Positions 13,678 through 21,923 are shown, numbered from the stretch's first letter. The stretch: DNA of 23,349 nt from CAYGJN01 sp964350135 (GCA_964350135.1 CAYGJN010000034.1:1-23349); one strand, 5' to 3'. Notes: generated from the sequence alone by a model not told the origin. Numbers and translations: made by a program.

Positions 13678-15171
13678 TTAATAATAAGCCTTAGGGTTAA
13701 TCTCATATTTTTCAATCTTTCTAAGCAGAGTTTTCTTAGGAATATTAGCCTTTAGTGCTGTCTGATTAATTTTTCCCTTATGAAGCATTAGAGCTTGAAC
13801 AATGAATTCTTTTTCAAAATTGTCTTTTGCTTCTTGAAAATCAAGCTTTATCTCATCATTTTCATTTTTGCTGGCAAATGAAAAACTAAACTGAGAAGAA
13901 CTTTCTGTTCTATCATTATCTAAAACAGAGTTTTGAATTTCTTTAAAATTAATAGGGGCATCATCATATGACGTGTTTGCCTTTCTAGGCTGACCAGCGC
14001 TTTTCAGAACGCTATCAGGCAATGAAGACAAGCTGATCTGATCACCAGACTCAATAATAAAAGCATGTTCTATAACGTTTCTGAGTTCTCGAATATTTCC
14101 AGGCCATGAATGCTTATCCATTGCAGACTTTGCTTCTTCACTTAAACCCTTAATCTCAAGATTGTGAATATCGTTAAAGTATCTAATATAATAATCAACC
14201 AAATGAGGAATATCAGAGACCCTGTCACGCAGGGGTGGCAAGTAAACAGGGAGGACATTTAATCTATAAAAAAGATCTTCTCTAAAGGTTCCATCTTTTA
14301 TCATTTTCTCAAATGGCTTATGAGAAGCTGCAATAACTCTTACATCAATAGAAAACTCTCTATTAGAGCCTACTGGCGTGATCATTCTTTCTTGTAAAAC
14401 TCTAAGAAGCTTTACTTGCATAGCAGCTGATATATCACCAATTTCATCAAGAAAAAGAGTTCCACCATCTGCGTATTGAAACTTTCCAATCTTACGTTCA
14501 CTTGCTCCTGTGAAGGCACCTTTTTCATGACCAAAAAGTTCTGACTCAATCAGACTCTCTGGAATAGCCGCACAGTTTACAGTTACAAACTTATCATCTT
14601 TGCTAGGTCCGTTATAATGAATAGCCTTGGCAACCAACTCTTTACCAGTACCAGATTCACCTCTAATCAAAACAGGGGTATTAACTTTTGCAAGTTTTGC
14701 AATAAGATTAAAAACCTTCATCATAGAGTCAGACTCACCAACAAATTGAGTTTTTTCAGCAGTGCCAAGTGATAGCTTAGGTGCTGAAAATGCAATGGTA
14801 TCGACAAGTGATCTTGCTTTTAAGGCTCTTTTAATTAAAGCAACTAGGTTTTCAGCAGATATTGGCTTTTCTAAATAATTATAAGCTCCTTCTTTTACTG
14901 CTTTAACTGCATCCCCTACATTTGAATAGGCCGTCATAATTAAAACAATAATAGATGGATTATATTTTTTGATTTCTACAAGAGCTTCTATGCCATCCAT
15001 TTCTGGCATATTCACATCCATTACAACTAGATCATATTTTTCTCGATAAACTGCCCCAACGGCCTCTTTTCCATTATCAGCAACATCAACAATAAAATGA
15101 TGAAACTCTAAGGTCTGGCGAACATTTTCCTGAAGGACTTTATCATCATCTACTACTAATACCCGGTGCAT
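13678..15171 (-). CDS. Sigma-54-dependent response regulator (NtrC family)
   Basis: A 497-residue transcription activator with three domains. The receiver (about 1-118) has the acidic pocket DDD at 8-10, phosphoacceptor Asp52 (MDVNMPEMDG) and Lys102 (EKP). The AAA+ domain (about 142-375) has Walker A GESGTGKE at 171-178 and the sigma-54 contact loop GAFTGA at 218-223, then GGTLFLDEIGD and the arginine-finger region FREDLFYRLNVLP. A Fis-type HTH ends the protein (INQTALKANIPKKTLLRKIEKY). AGGAGA precedes the ATG. It lies 19 bases after the histidine kinase gene, its presumed partner. It would activate sigma-54 promoters; I found no convincing -24/-12 site within the window. Confidence 0.94.
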   Translation of the reverse strand: MHRVLVVDDDKVLQENVRQTLEFHHFIVDVADNGKEAVGAVYREKYDLVVMDVNMPEMDGIEALVEIKKYNPSIIVLIMTAYSNVGDAVKAVKEGAYNYLEKPISAENLVALIKRALKARSLVDTIAFSAPKLSLGTAEKTQFVGESDSMMKVFNLIAKLAKVNTPVLIRGESGTGKELVAKAIHYNGPSKDDKFVTVNCAAIPESLIESELFGHEKGAFTGASERKIGKFQYADGGTLFLDEIGDISAAMQVKLLRVLQERMITPVGSNREFSIDVRVIAASHKPFEKMIKDGTFREDLFYRLNVLPVYLPPLRDRVSDIPHLVDYYIRYFNDIHNLEIKGLSEEAKSAMDKHSWPGNIRELRNVIEHAFIIESGDQISLSSLPDSVLKSAGQPRKANTSYDDAPINFKEIQNSVLDNDRTESSSQFSFSFASKNENDEIKLDFQEAKDNFEKEFIVQALMLHKGKINQTALKANIPKKTLLRKIEKYEINPKAYY

Positions 15172-15190
15172 TTAATCTCCTAAGCTTTGA

Positions 15191-17065
15191 CTAAGCATTC
15201 TTAAGCTTTATAAGAAAGCTAGTCCCTTGTCCTATTTCAGATGAAGCTTCAATGGTTCCCTCATGAAGCTCTACAAAGTATTTTACTAGATATAATCCCA
15301 ATCCAGAACCCTTTACCGTATGATTCGCATCATTTTTAACCCGATAAAATTTATCAAAGATATTCTCAAGGTCCTCTGGGCTTATTCCCACTCCATTATC
15401 TGAAATTCTCACATAAACCCACTCTTCATCATCCCAGGTCTTGATTGTGACTATGCTATTTTCACCACTATACTTAATTGCATTTTCAACTAAATTAGAA
15501 ATAACTCGATTGATCAATTGAGTATCTATTTTAATTGGATAAAGAGGCGCTAGCTCATCTTCTAATTCTACATTTTTATTATTCGCATCAAACCGAAGCC
15601 TATCCACCACAGTTGTAATGACTCGATTGATATCTTTTTGTTCCATATTGATTGTTAATCTTCTCGACTCAACTTTAGTTAAATCAAGAATAGAAGTTAT
15701 AAACTGATTAAGCTCTTGTGTTGTTTTGCTAATATTATCAACCAATCTTCCTTGCTCTTGATCCAAACTATGCTGAGTTTTAAGAATTTCAGTTATTCCC
15801 GTTATTCGTGCTACTGGCGTTTTCAAGTCATGACTCATAAGAGAGATAAAGTTCTGCTTTAGGCGATCCACTTGCTTAAGAAGCTTTGTTTCTTCTTGGA
15901 TAGCGTATCTTCTTTGGTATTCCTGAATTGCTCTAAAAGGAACACAAATATAATAGACAATAAAAATAGAATAAATTATATGAACAAGATAAAGCCAAAT
16001 TCCAAACAAATTAAATGTAACAAATGATAAAAAGACAACAATAACCATTGTCATCACAGTAATAAAAAGACCCTTGGAAGGGTCTACTCGAAAAATGATA
16101 AATGATAAGAAGAATGCGAGCATTATGGAAACAATACTTGATATTATTCTAGGCACAGCTGTTACCGTTTTATTGTTTATCAATGCTTCAATAATTAATG
16201 CGTGAAGATTAATCCTGGGAGCGTTCAATCTCTCTTTGTTAAATGGAGTGAGTATGAAATCATCATAATTAGAAATGTATTGAGAGCCCAATAAAATAAT
16301 CTTATCTTTAAAAAACCCATCAGGCATATTACCTACTGCGACTTTATGAAATGGCAGTTTCATAATTTCCGTTTTTTCATCTAAAGGGCTTGTTGAAAAT
16401 CGATAAAGACTAAAATTTGCGTCTGCCTCTGTTATGTAATAAGAACCATTAACATCTCTTGTCTCTAATGGTCTTTCCCCTTTTGTTCCTCTATAAAAAT
16501 TGGCAATCCATAAATGTATTGCTTCTTCTCCAGAAATACCCAATAAGGTTCTTCTTGAAACTTCATCTCTTGCAAATGAATTTGAATCAATATTCAAAAT
16601 CCCCAGTGAGTAACCAAGTGATCGTAGATCTCTTGGTGGTAAATACTCTCCAAGTGAATCCATGTAGGTTCCAAAGCGAAAACCTCCACCTGTTGATTGG
16701 TATGCTTCAATTTCTTTTTTAAATTTTTCAAGATTAATCTGTTCTTGTTCATTGCTGGGCTCATCAAGGTTAACAAAGTAGCTAATGAGCTTTGGTTTAT
16801 CCTTAATTATATTTTTCAGTAATTTATGGTGTGTTGAATAAGTATAAGGATAAACTTCACCTAGAAACTCATCACTTTGCTCATCTAGTGTAATCACAAC
16901 GATATCCTTCTCGTGTGAATACAAAACATCTGTTTTTACTCTTAAATCATAAAAAATTGCTTCCACTGTAGAAAATGAATACTGAGTTAATAAAATAATA
17001 AAAATAATTGTAAATATTAGTGGGTAGTAGCGATTAATGTTTTTAATGAGAACTTTTAGTTCCAT
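15191..17065 (-). CDS. CHASE2-domain sensor histidine kinase
   Basis: A 624-residue membrane sensor. An N-terminal TM (about 13-30) is followed by an extracytoplasmic CHASE2 domain (about 35-300; note EAIFYDLRVKTD, DIVVITLDEQSDE, KIILLGSQYISNYDDFILTP). Three TMs lie around 305-378, then a short coiled linker and the kinase. The H-box is MSHDLKTPVARI with His412, the N-box NLVENAIKYS at 524-533, G1 DNGVGI at 556-561, F-box FDKFYR and G2 GSGLGL at 586-591. All catalytic elements are intact. CHASE2 ligands are largely unknown. TAGGA lies before the ATG. It is second in the five-gene unit, ten bases after the M48-like gene, and is the likely kinase for the adjacent NtrC-type regulator. Confidence 0.93.
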   Translation of the reverse strand: MELKVLIKNINRYYPLIFTIIFIILLTQYSFSTVEAIFYDLRVKTDVLYSHEKDIVVITLDEQSDEFLGEVYPYTYSTHHKLLKNIIKDKPKLISYFVNLDEPSNEQEQINLEKFKKEIEAYQSTGGGFRFGTYMDSLGEYLPPRDLRSLGYSLGILNIDSNSFARDEVSRRTLLGISGEEAIHLWIANFYRGTKGERPLETRDVNGSYYITEADANFSLYRFSTSPLDEKTEIMKLPFHKVAVGNMPDGFFKDKIILLGSQYISNYDDFILTPFNKERLNAPRINLHALIIEALINNKTVTAVPRIISSIVSIMLAFFLSFIIFRVDPSKGLFITVMTMVIVVFLSFVTFNLFGIWLYLVHIIYSIFIVYYICVPFRAIQEYQRRYAIQEETKLLKQVDRLKQNFISLMSHDLKTPVARITGITEILKTQHSLDQEQGRLVDNISKTTQELNQFITSILDLTKVESRRLTINMEQKDINRVITTVVDRLRFDANNKNVELEDELAPLYPIKIDTQLINRVISNLVENAIKYSGENSIVTIKTWDDEEWVYVRISDNGVGISPEDLENIFDKFYRVKNDANHTVKGSGLGLYLVKYFVELHEGTIEASSEIGQGTSFLIKLKNA

Positions 17066-17074
17066 TTTTCCTAC

Positions 17075-17824
17075 CTAATCTAGAGTTGCAGATAATAAAT
17101 CAATTCTTTTTTGAATAAATTTTAAATGAGCAATATTATCAAACTCAAGAGACTCTGTTTTTTTACTGTCTATGGCCTTAGATACTGCAGCTTGAAGATT
17201 TGGATCATTATCAATTTTAAACTCATCAGGGAACCGCCAAATATATTTTATAATCACAGTGATAATTGTTTTCAAGTTTTGTGAAAGCTTTGAGTTTCTA
17301 TTAAAAAAACGTATGGGAGAAAAAAGAAGGTCAACCTGTAAGTAAAGATAAAGGTTTAAGCTACAAACTATTGTGTCTAATTTTAATTTAAAAGTTTTAT
17401 TTTTTAACTTTAAGCACTCTCTGATCATTGTATAAAGTTGGATCTCGCTTAACTCTTCAATGGCACGGTATGAAATAGCTAAACTTGGCCCTGTTCTTAA
17501 TGAGCTAACAACAAAACAATTAATTTCATTGGCATCGTAAAAATAAATTTGTGGAACACTTACTCTTAAAAATCTAGCTTCCCTGGCCGCGCAGGCTCGA
17601 ATCTTATTGGTTTTCTCGCTAAATATTTCCCTAGCACCAGCTCTCCAAAGTACAAACCTATCCCCAAAAATGAGAACTAGTATAAAGACAATAATAGTAA
17701 TCAACCCATAGAAACTAGTTATTCCGCTACCTAGCAAAATATAGATAAATGCTCCAATCATTGCTTGGAGTAACGTATAAGCTACTGAAAATACTAGGAA
17801 ATTAAACATGGATAGATTCCCCAT
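17075..17824 (-). CDS. Membrane protein resembling M48 (HtpX-type) peptidase without the zinc motif
   Basis: A 249-residue protein with two hydrophobic N-terminal segments (about 5-30 and 36-54). From residue 75 the order of elements follows HtpX/M48 peptidases: ACAAREARFLRVSVPQIYFY (typical 'A..AGLP.P.VYV'), DANEINCFVVSS (typical 'PNAFATG'), SLAISYRAIEELSEIQLYTM (typical 'VTTGLLELL...EL.AV'). At the place of the HExxH site it reads IRECLKLKN: Glu is kept but both histidines are replaced. This would make it a catalytically dead pseudo-peptidase, perhaps a binding or regulatory subunit. The family assignment is by eye and moderate. First gene of the unit with the CHASE2 kinase, regulator, lspA and acyltransferase, which suggests envelope surveillance (inference). 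An alternative start is Met6. Confidence 0.6.
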   Translation of the reverse strand: MGNLSMFNFLVFSVAYTLLQAMIGAFIYILLGSGITSFYGLITIIVFILVLIFGDRFVLWRAGAREIFSEKTNKIRACAAREARFLRVSVPQIYFYDANEINCFVVSSLRTGPSLAISYRAIEELSEIQLYTMIRECLKLKNKTFKLKLDTIVCSLNLYLYLQVDLLFSPIRFFNRNSKLSQNLKTIITVIIKYIWRFPDEFKIDNDPNLQAAVSKAIDSKKTESLEFDNIAHLKFIQKRIDLLSATLD

Positions 17825-17980
17825 GTCATCTTCTCAAATTCAAAGAAGTGATTCTTGTTAATATTACACGTCATGTCAATAACCATGGACGTAAACCAGT
17901 TTAAAAGCTATAAAGCCACCAGCCTACGATTTTAGCTCAGAATCTTGGGTTGATCGAATTATTTTGGGGATTTTATATAA

Positions 17981-18289
17981 ATGAGCTGGGACGATGGGGA
18001 CTACCAAGCTGCACAAGAAGCTCTTGAGCAGCATATTCAGGTTACTAAGCTTTCCAAGAGTGAGAATTTACTCTGCGAATGTAATCCTGTTTCCTATAGG
18101 GAAGTATTTAGCTTTATAGAAGCTACGAGCACCCCTCATCTTAATCCAGCATATATTATGAATGCCTTGCGCATTGCCCAAGGCTGCGGAACATGCTTAA
18201 ATAACGCGCAATCGTTGATATATATGGTATTAGAGACAAATAATCTTAATGAGAAAAAGGAGTGCGTTGATGACGACTTACTCACGTGA
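17981..18289 (+). CDS. BFD-like [2Fe-2S]-binding protein
   Basis: A 102-residue protein with the bacterioferritin-associated-ferredoxin cysteine pattern: Cys32-x-Cys34 (LLCECNPVSYREV) and Cys69-x2-Cys72 (GCGTCLNNAQSLI), spaced as in BFD domains that bind one [2Fe-2S] cluster. Classical Bfd is about 64 residues and helps release iron from bacterioferritin; here there is a 28-residue acidic N-terminal extension and a C-terminal tail, and no bacterioferritin gene is nearby. GGGGA is about 11 bases before the ATG. Its last 20 bases overlap the start of the endonuclease IV-like gene, implying coupled translation. Partner unknown. Confidence 0.82.
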   Translation: MSWDDGDYQAAQEALEQHIQVTKLSKSENLLCECNPVSYREVFSFIEATSTPHLNPAYIMNALRIAQGCGTCLNNAQSLIYMVLETNNLNEKKECVDDDLLT

Positions 18290-19115
18290 TCGCCTCTTGT
18301 TTGGAACTGCAGGTGTTCCAAATAGTACTGCAAAAAAAAATAACCCTATTGAAGGTGTTAAAAGAATACACGAGCTTGGTCTTGATTGCATGCAATTAGA
18401 ATTCGCTCATGGTGTTCGAATGAAAGAAGAAGTTTCTTCAGGTCTGAGAAAAGTTTCTTATGAACTTGGAGTTCCTCTTACTTCTCACGGCCCTTATTAT
18501 ATTAATCTTAATGCTCGCGAGCAGGATAAGATTGATTCCTCTGTGGAAAGAATAATTCAAACCGCAAAAATTTCTGATCTTTGTGGTGCAGAGTCTATGA
18601 CTTTTCACGCTGCTTTCTACATGAAAGACTCACCATTTGATGTCTTTGATCTTGTTGAAAAAAGCATGAATGTTATTGAGGAAAGACTAAACAGGCTTGA
18701 TATTGAAATAGAGCTTCGCCCAGAGCTTACAGGTAAAACTAGTCAGTTTGGGTCTCTAGAAGAGCTTGTTCAATTAACAAAGCAAGTTAACTCTTGTCTT
18801 CCATGCTTAGATTTTTCTCACCTATTCGCAAGAACTAAGTCATATAACTCTTATGATGAGTTTAACAAAGTTCTTAATCGTATCGGTAAAGAAATTGGAA
18901 AAGACCAATTAGAAAATATGCATATTCATGTTTCAGGAATTAGCTCTAATTCTAAAGGTGATTTAAAACACCTTAACCTTGCTGACTCTGATTTTAATTG
19001 GAAAGATCTTTTAAGAGCTCTTAAGGACAATGATTGTCGCGGATATATTATTTGCAACAGTCCTAATCTTGAAGATGATGCTCTTATGATGAAAGATTAT
19101 TATTTAAGCCTTTAG
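18270..19115 (+). CDS. Endonuclease IV-like TIM-barrel metalloenzyme
   Basis: A 281-residue protein of the AP-endonuclease family 2 (xylose isomerase-like TIM barrel), closest in feel to the archaeal/deep-branching type. Metal-ligand positions visible: His73 (TSHGPYY), His113 (TFHAAFY), Glu152 (LRPELTGK), Asp181 and His184 (CLDFSHLFA), His218/His220 (MHIHVSG), His234. At the last ligand, where relatives carry Glu in an 'ICESPN' stretch, this protein reads IICNSPN, with Asn263. It would act on abasic or oxidised DNA if active. I chose ATG at 18270 with AAGGAG eight bases upstream; it overlaps the BFD-like gene by 20 bases. A sugar-isomerase-like role cannot be excluded. A hairpin follows the stop. 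Confidence 0.82.
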   Translation: MTTYSRDRLLFGTAGVPNSTAKKNNPIEGVKRIHELGLDCMQLEFAHGVRMKEEVSSGLRKVSYELGVPLTSHGPYYINLNAREQDKIDSSVERIIQTAKISDLCGAESMTFHAAFYMKDSPFDVFDLVEKSMNVIEERLNRLDIEIELRPELTGKTSQFGSLEELVQLTKQVNSCLPCLDFSHLFARTKSYNSYDEFNKVLNRIGKEIGKDQLENMHIHVSGISSNSKGDLKHLNLADSDFNWKDLLRALKDNDCRGYIICNSPNLEDDALMMKDYYLSL

Positions 19116-19125
19116 CAGTTATATA

Positions 19126-19145
19126 GGCAGCCTCAGGCTGCCTTT
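19126..19145 (+). terminator. Terminator hairpin after the endonuclease IV-like gene
   Basis: GGCAGCC-TCA-GGCTGCC, a perfect 7-bp GC-rich stem, followed by only three T bases. The loop TCA is also the stop codon (TGA) of the convergent gene on the minus strand, so the stem is partly its coding sequence. Confidence 0.55.
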
Positions 19146-19600
19146 GCTACCTCAGTAGAATCACCAAAAATTTCTTCGCAAAAATTTAAATCATTTTGAT
19201 TATTGATAGGGATAAAAAGAACCTCTTCACCCATTAAGACAAAATAAATATTTTTAGCCTTAACACCTACCTCTTGAAAGATAACCATTAATTCTTCTGC
19301 GTCTTCACCATCGATAAGACATTGCCTTACACCAAAGTCGGCTCCATTAAAGATATGCCAATTTACAGGAAAATCAATAAATGACGGCCCCATAACTACT
19401 CTAAAAAATCTTTCATTTAAATCTTTCTTGCCCCAGAAAAACTCCATTGAAAAACTATGGAGTTCTAAAATTTCTGTATGAAAAATTGAATTCTCTAAAT
19501 TAAAAACAGGCTTAGACTGAGTCACGTGCAACATTGTCTCATCAACCATACTTGAAATTAATTTATCTTTTCTATTAGACATGACCCTAGTATCGGTCAC
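19133..19600 (-). CDS. Unknown cytoplasmic protein
   Basis: A protein of 155 residues (149 if it starts at the ATG at 19582, which I consider equally likely; the GTG at 19600 has no ribosome binding site). I do not recognise it. There is no signal, membrane segment or metal motif. The pattern of alternating hydrophobics (HTEILELHSFSMEFFWGKKD, FRVVMGPSFIDFPVNW, KNIYFVLMGEEVLFIPIN) suggests a beta-rich fold. It ends inside the terminator hairpin of the convergent gene and is separated from the upstream lipoprotein gene by a small hairpin, so it may be a single-gene unit. Confidence 0.6.
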   Translation of the reverse strand: MTDTRVMSNRKDKLISSMVDETMLHVTQSKPVFNLENSIFHTEILELHSFSMEFFWGKKDLNERFFRVVMGPSFIDFPVNWHIFNGADFGVRQCLIDGEDAEELMVIFQEVGVKAKNIYFVLMGEEVLFIPINNQNDLNFCEEIFGDSTEVAKAA

Positions 19601-19620
19601 GAAAAAAGAAGGTTTAACTC

Positions 19621-19641
19621 AGTTGAGTGACTTACTCAACT
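19621..19641 (-). terminator. Hairpin at the end of the lipoprotein gene
   Basis: An 8-bp perfect stem AGTTGAGT / ACTCAACT with a 5-base loop. On the minus strand it includes the stop codon of the lipoprotein gene; a run of six T follows only after 14 bases, so it is not a canonical intrinsic terminator. Confidence 0.35.
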
Positions 19642-20063
19642 ACTACGTCTATCGGTTTCTCAGAGTTGTGAAAGCCTTTGATATTACTCACATCAACAAT
19701 TTTCCAACCATCTTCAAAATTCTGAATTTTTGCAATTTTCTTAACTTCAGTAGTGTACGCTTTCTCTCCACTATCAAAAGTATCGTATCCAACAACGTAG
19801 GTAATAGAACATTCGGTAGCATTGCAATCTGTAGAAATCACTCTAAACTTCGTTTTTTTAATCGGCATTGAAATAAACTTATCAAAGTCTTCATCTGACA
19901 TCTCATCAAAAGAAGATCGTAATTTACCCTCTGTCATATCGAGAAGCTTATCTCTGTCTTGTTTATCACTAAAACGATATTGAACAAAACTGGCCAATAT
20001 TTCTTGAGGGCCTTGAGGTTTTGAACAAGAAACTAAAAAGAGCGCAATTAATAGTAATTTCAT
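19632..20063 (-). CDS. Small lipoprotein of unknown function
   Basis: A 143-residue prolipoprotein. The signal MKLLLIALFLVSC has a lipobox ending LVSC, with Cys13 as the lipidation site, so the mature protein is about 130 residues. The body (QEILASFVQYRF, then a helical stretch, then strands such as CSITYVVGYDTF and WKIVDVSNIKGF) looks like an NTF2-like/cystatin-like small fold, which is inference. Two further Cys (STDCNATECSI) could form a disulfide. GAGG lies about 12 bases before the ATG. It follows the membrane protein gene by 13 bases and is probably co-transcribed. Confidence 0.75.
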   Translation of the reverse strand: MKLLLIALFLVSCSKPQGPQEILASFVQYRFSDKQDRDKLLDMTEGKLRSSFDEMSDEDFDKFISMPIKKTKFRVISTDCNATECSITYVVGYDTFDSGEKAYTTEVKKIAKIQNFEDGWKIVDVSNIKGFHNSEKPIDVVVE

Positions 20064-20076
20064 AATAAGTCGAACC

Positions 20077-20829
20077 TCAGTAAGTTAAGTATTCTGGCAT
20101 AAAGCCTTTTTCATATGATACTCGATAAAAATCTTCCCAATCAAATTCTTTTCCAATTTTTTCTTTCTCAAACAACACACCAACCCCTTTAACTCCAAAG
20201 AGGGATACTATTCTCCCCTTGTTCAGAAAAAGAGTGTTGTCATGAGTTATCTCTATATCAAGCATGCTTTCTTTTAAAAACGCCTTATCAATGAGTTCAT
20301 CAAAATGTATAAAACAAGATATATTATCCCAGTTCGAAAGAACTCCAGTTAGGGAGTTTTTTGCGGTTTTAATCTCTATCTTTATTTCACTTAAAATCGG
20401 ATCATCTATATAGCTCTGTGAAATCCTTGGATTATAACAAGCAAGCTCTAATGCCTGACTCCAGTTTTGATAAATAAAATATGAGACTATGACATAAGCA
20501 AAGCTCATAAAGAGAATAATTTTGTTCAACTCAATGACTAAAGGCTCTACTAAGTAAAATGATGTAAATATGCAAAGAAGCAGCAAGAGCTTAATAGAAA
20601 TCTTTTTATATATGTAAACCGTATAAAGGCTGGCCAGTACTACTGGCAAAATAATCAAATACTTATTAGCAGAGTCTTTTAATGCACTAATTGAAAATGC
20701 TGACATGGAAGTAGAAAGACAATGAGCTATATGTAGAATCAAAAAGCTCATCACACTAAAAAACAAGATACTCATAAATATCTCGTGCCTATATGTGATC
20801 GTTAATTTTTCTTTGTATTTCTTGGCCAT
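20077..20829 (-). CDS. Four-TM membrane protein with possible PilZ-like C-terminus
   Basis: A 250-residue protein. Four hydrophobic helices lie at about 16-38, 57-74, 79-98 and 104-122. The cytoplasmic part, residues about 145-245, has the alternating pattern seen in PilZ domains: SLTGVLSNWDNISCFIHFDE, then ITHDNTLFLNKGRIVSLFG, then VKGVGVLFEKE. The c-di-GMP-binding arginines of canonical PilZ (RxxxR) are not evident, so nucleotide binding is doubtful. No family is certain. The start ATG is 22 bases from that of the divergent ferredoxin, with a -10-like sequence shared between them. Confidence 0.6.
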   Translation of the reverse strand: MAKKYKEKLTITYRHEIFMSILFFSVMSFLILHIAHCLSTSMSAFSISALKDSANKYLIILPVVLASLYTVYIYKKISIKLLLLLCIFTSFYLVEPLVIELNKIILFMSFAYVIVSYFIYQNWSQALELACYNPRISQSYIDDPILSEIKIEIKTAKNSLTGVLSNWDNISCFIHFDELIDKAFLKESMLDIEITHDNTLFLNKGRIVSLFGVKGVGVLFEKEKIGKEFDWEDFYRVSYEKGFMPEYLTY

Positions 20830-20838
20830 ACTTTAGTC

Positions 20839-20845
20839 TATAATA
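20839..20845. promoter_or_regulatory. Shared symmetric -10 element between divergent genes
   Basis: The plus strand reads TATAAT at 20839-20844, seven bases before the ferredoxin ATG at 20852. The minus strand reads TATTAT at 20845-20840, ten bases before the ATG at 20829. Both transcripts would have almost no leader. -35 boxes are weak on both sides. Confidence 0.4.
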
Positions 20846-20851
20846 CTGTAT

Positions 20852-21043
20852 ATGCTCTTACCATATCTCACTATTACTGAAAGATGTGTTCGCTGCGATA
20901 ATTGCACACTCGTTTGCCCTGAAAACGCCATTACCGTACTTAATGATGATTACAGTATTGATACTTGGTCTTGTACCCTTTGCAACCTCTGCGTTGATAT
21001 CTGTCCTGTGGACTGCATTAAAATGAATGGAAACCAAGACTGA
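20852..21043 (+). CDS. 2x[4Fe-4S] ferredoxin
   Basis: A 63-residue bacterial-type ferredoxin. It has two complete cluster motifs: Cys12, 15, 18, 22 (ERCVRCDNCTLVCP) and Cys41, 44, 47, 51 (SCTLCNLCVDICP), plus an extra Cys55. It is a soluble low-potential electron carrier; the partner is not evident. No ribosome binding site precedes the ATG, and TATAAT ends seven bases upstream, so its mRNA may be leaderless. Its last 26 bases overlap the end of the convergent nucleotidyltransferase gene. Confidence 0.9.
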   Translation: MLLPYLTITERCVRCDNCTLVCPENAITVLNDDYSIDTWSCTLCNLCVDICPVDCIKMNGNQD

Positions 21044-21923
21044 CCTCATCCTCGAGCTCTTTGTAAGATACAATCGCCTTTTGACCGACAAATTGAATCT
21101 TAAGGCCTGAAGAAAACTTAAACTCGCCTCTTTTGCTACTGCGGTAGCTAAATCGCTTTAAGTTTAAACTATCCAAATCTAAAATATTATTATCAATCAA
21201 AAACCGTGTGAACTCATATTTAGAATCTGCACTGTCTTTGACTATTTCAAGAATTGATTTTAAATAATTATCTAAAGTTCCAAAATCAAAAAATTCATAT
21301 TCATCTATTTTAACAACCTTAACTTTTTGCACATCTGTATCACATAACGCTGGAAAGAAATCCTGGGGTCCGTTCTTTATTTTTATTTTTTCAGGGCCGA
21401 TTAAACAGGCGCCACTAAAAGTATAATAATCGTCTGTATTAGGTTCTTTTGAAATACCAATAAAATCATCGCCCTGAACCAACACTTCATTATAGCCTGT
21501 ACGTCTTTTAACTTTTATAAGAAACAATACAATGTCTGCTCCGGCTGCTAAATTTTCAAGAGATGCATCTACATCTGAACTCTTTAACTTAAAAAATTGA
21601 TCACCTGCTGTAACCAGAAGTGGTCCTTCAATTTTTTTTGTTTTCAACAAATTATAAACTGCTCCACCATTTAACAAGAGATCCTTCTCAAAAAGATTAT
21701 CTATATTAATTTTTTTTTCTTTTATATGTTCCTCAATCGACTCGAACAAGTGGTGAGTATTACAAAATATCTTTTCTGCAGATAAATCTTGATAAAATTT
21801 AACTTGTGATTCCAGTAATGAACTCTCAAATAATGGCCAAATTGGCTTTGGGATTTCTTTTCCCAGCTTGCCCATTCTTGTACCAAAGCCTGCTGAACGT
21901 ATTAGGATATTATTAATTTTCAT
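21018..21923 (-). CDS. murU: Sugar-phosphate nucleotidyltransferase, probable MurNAc-1-P uridylyltransferase MurU
   Basis: A 301-residue protein with an N-terminal nucleotidyltransferase fold: SAGFGTRMG, then PKPIWPL (the LAAGxGTRM...PKPLxPV signature, with the first Ala-Ala replaced by Arg-Ser), TAGDQFF as the metal-binding Asp site, and GYNEVLVQGDDFIGISKEPN. MurU joins UTP to MurNAc-1-phosphate to give UDP-MurNAc. It is about 80 residues longer than typical MurU; the extension begins near residue 225 and has no recognisable motif. The start ATG at 21923 lies inside the last codons of the kinase gene (11-base overlap). The pairing with an AmgK-like kinase is the main basis for the specific call; another NDP-sugar enzyme remains possible. 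Confidence 0.72.
   Translation of the reverse strand: MKINNILIRSAGFGTRMGKLGKEIPKPIWPLFESSLLESQVKFYQDLSAEKIFCNTHHLFESIEEHIKEKKINIDNLFEKDLLLNGGAVYNLLKTKKIEGPLLVTAGDQFFKLKSSDVDASLENLAAGADIVLFLIKVKRRTGYNEVLVQGDDFIGISKEPNTDDYYTFSGACLIGPEKIKIKNGPQDFFPALCDTDVQKVKVVKIDEYEFFDFGTLDNYLKSILEIVKDSADSKYEFTRFLIDNNILDLDSLNLKRFSYRSSKRGEFKFSSGLKIQFVGQKAIVSYKELEDEVSLGFHSF

Noticed and set aside
15191..17065. Adenylate cyclase as the output of the CHASE2 protein
   Set aside because: H-, N-, G1-, F- and G2-boxes of a histidine kinase are all present and no cyclase motifs are seen.
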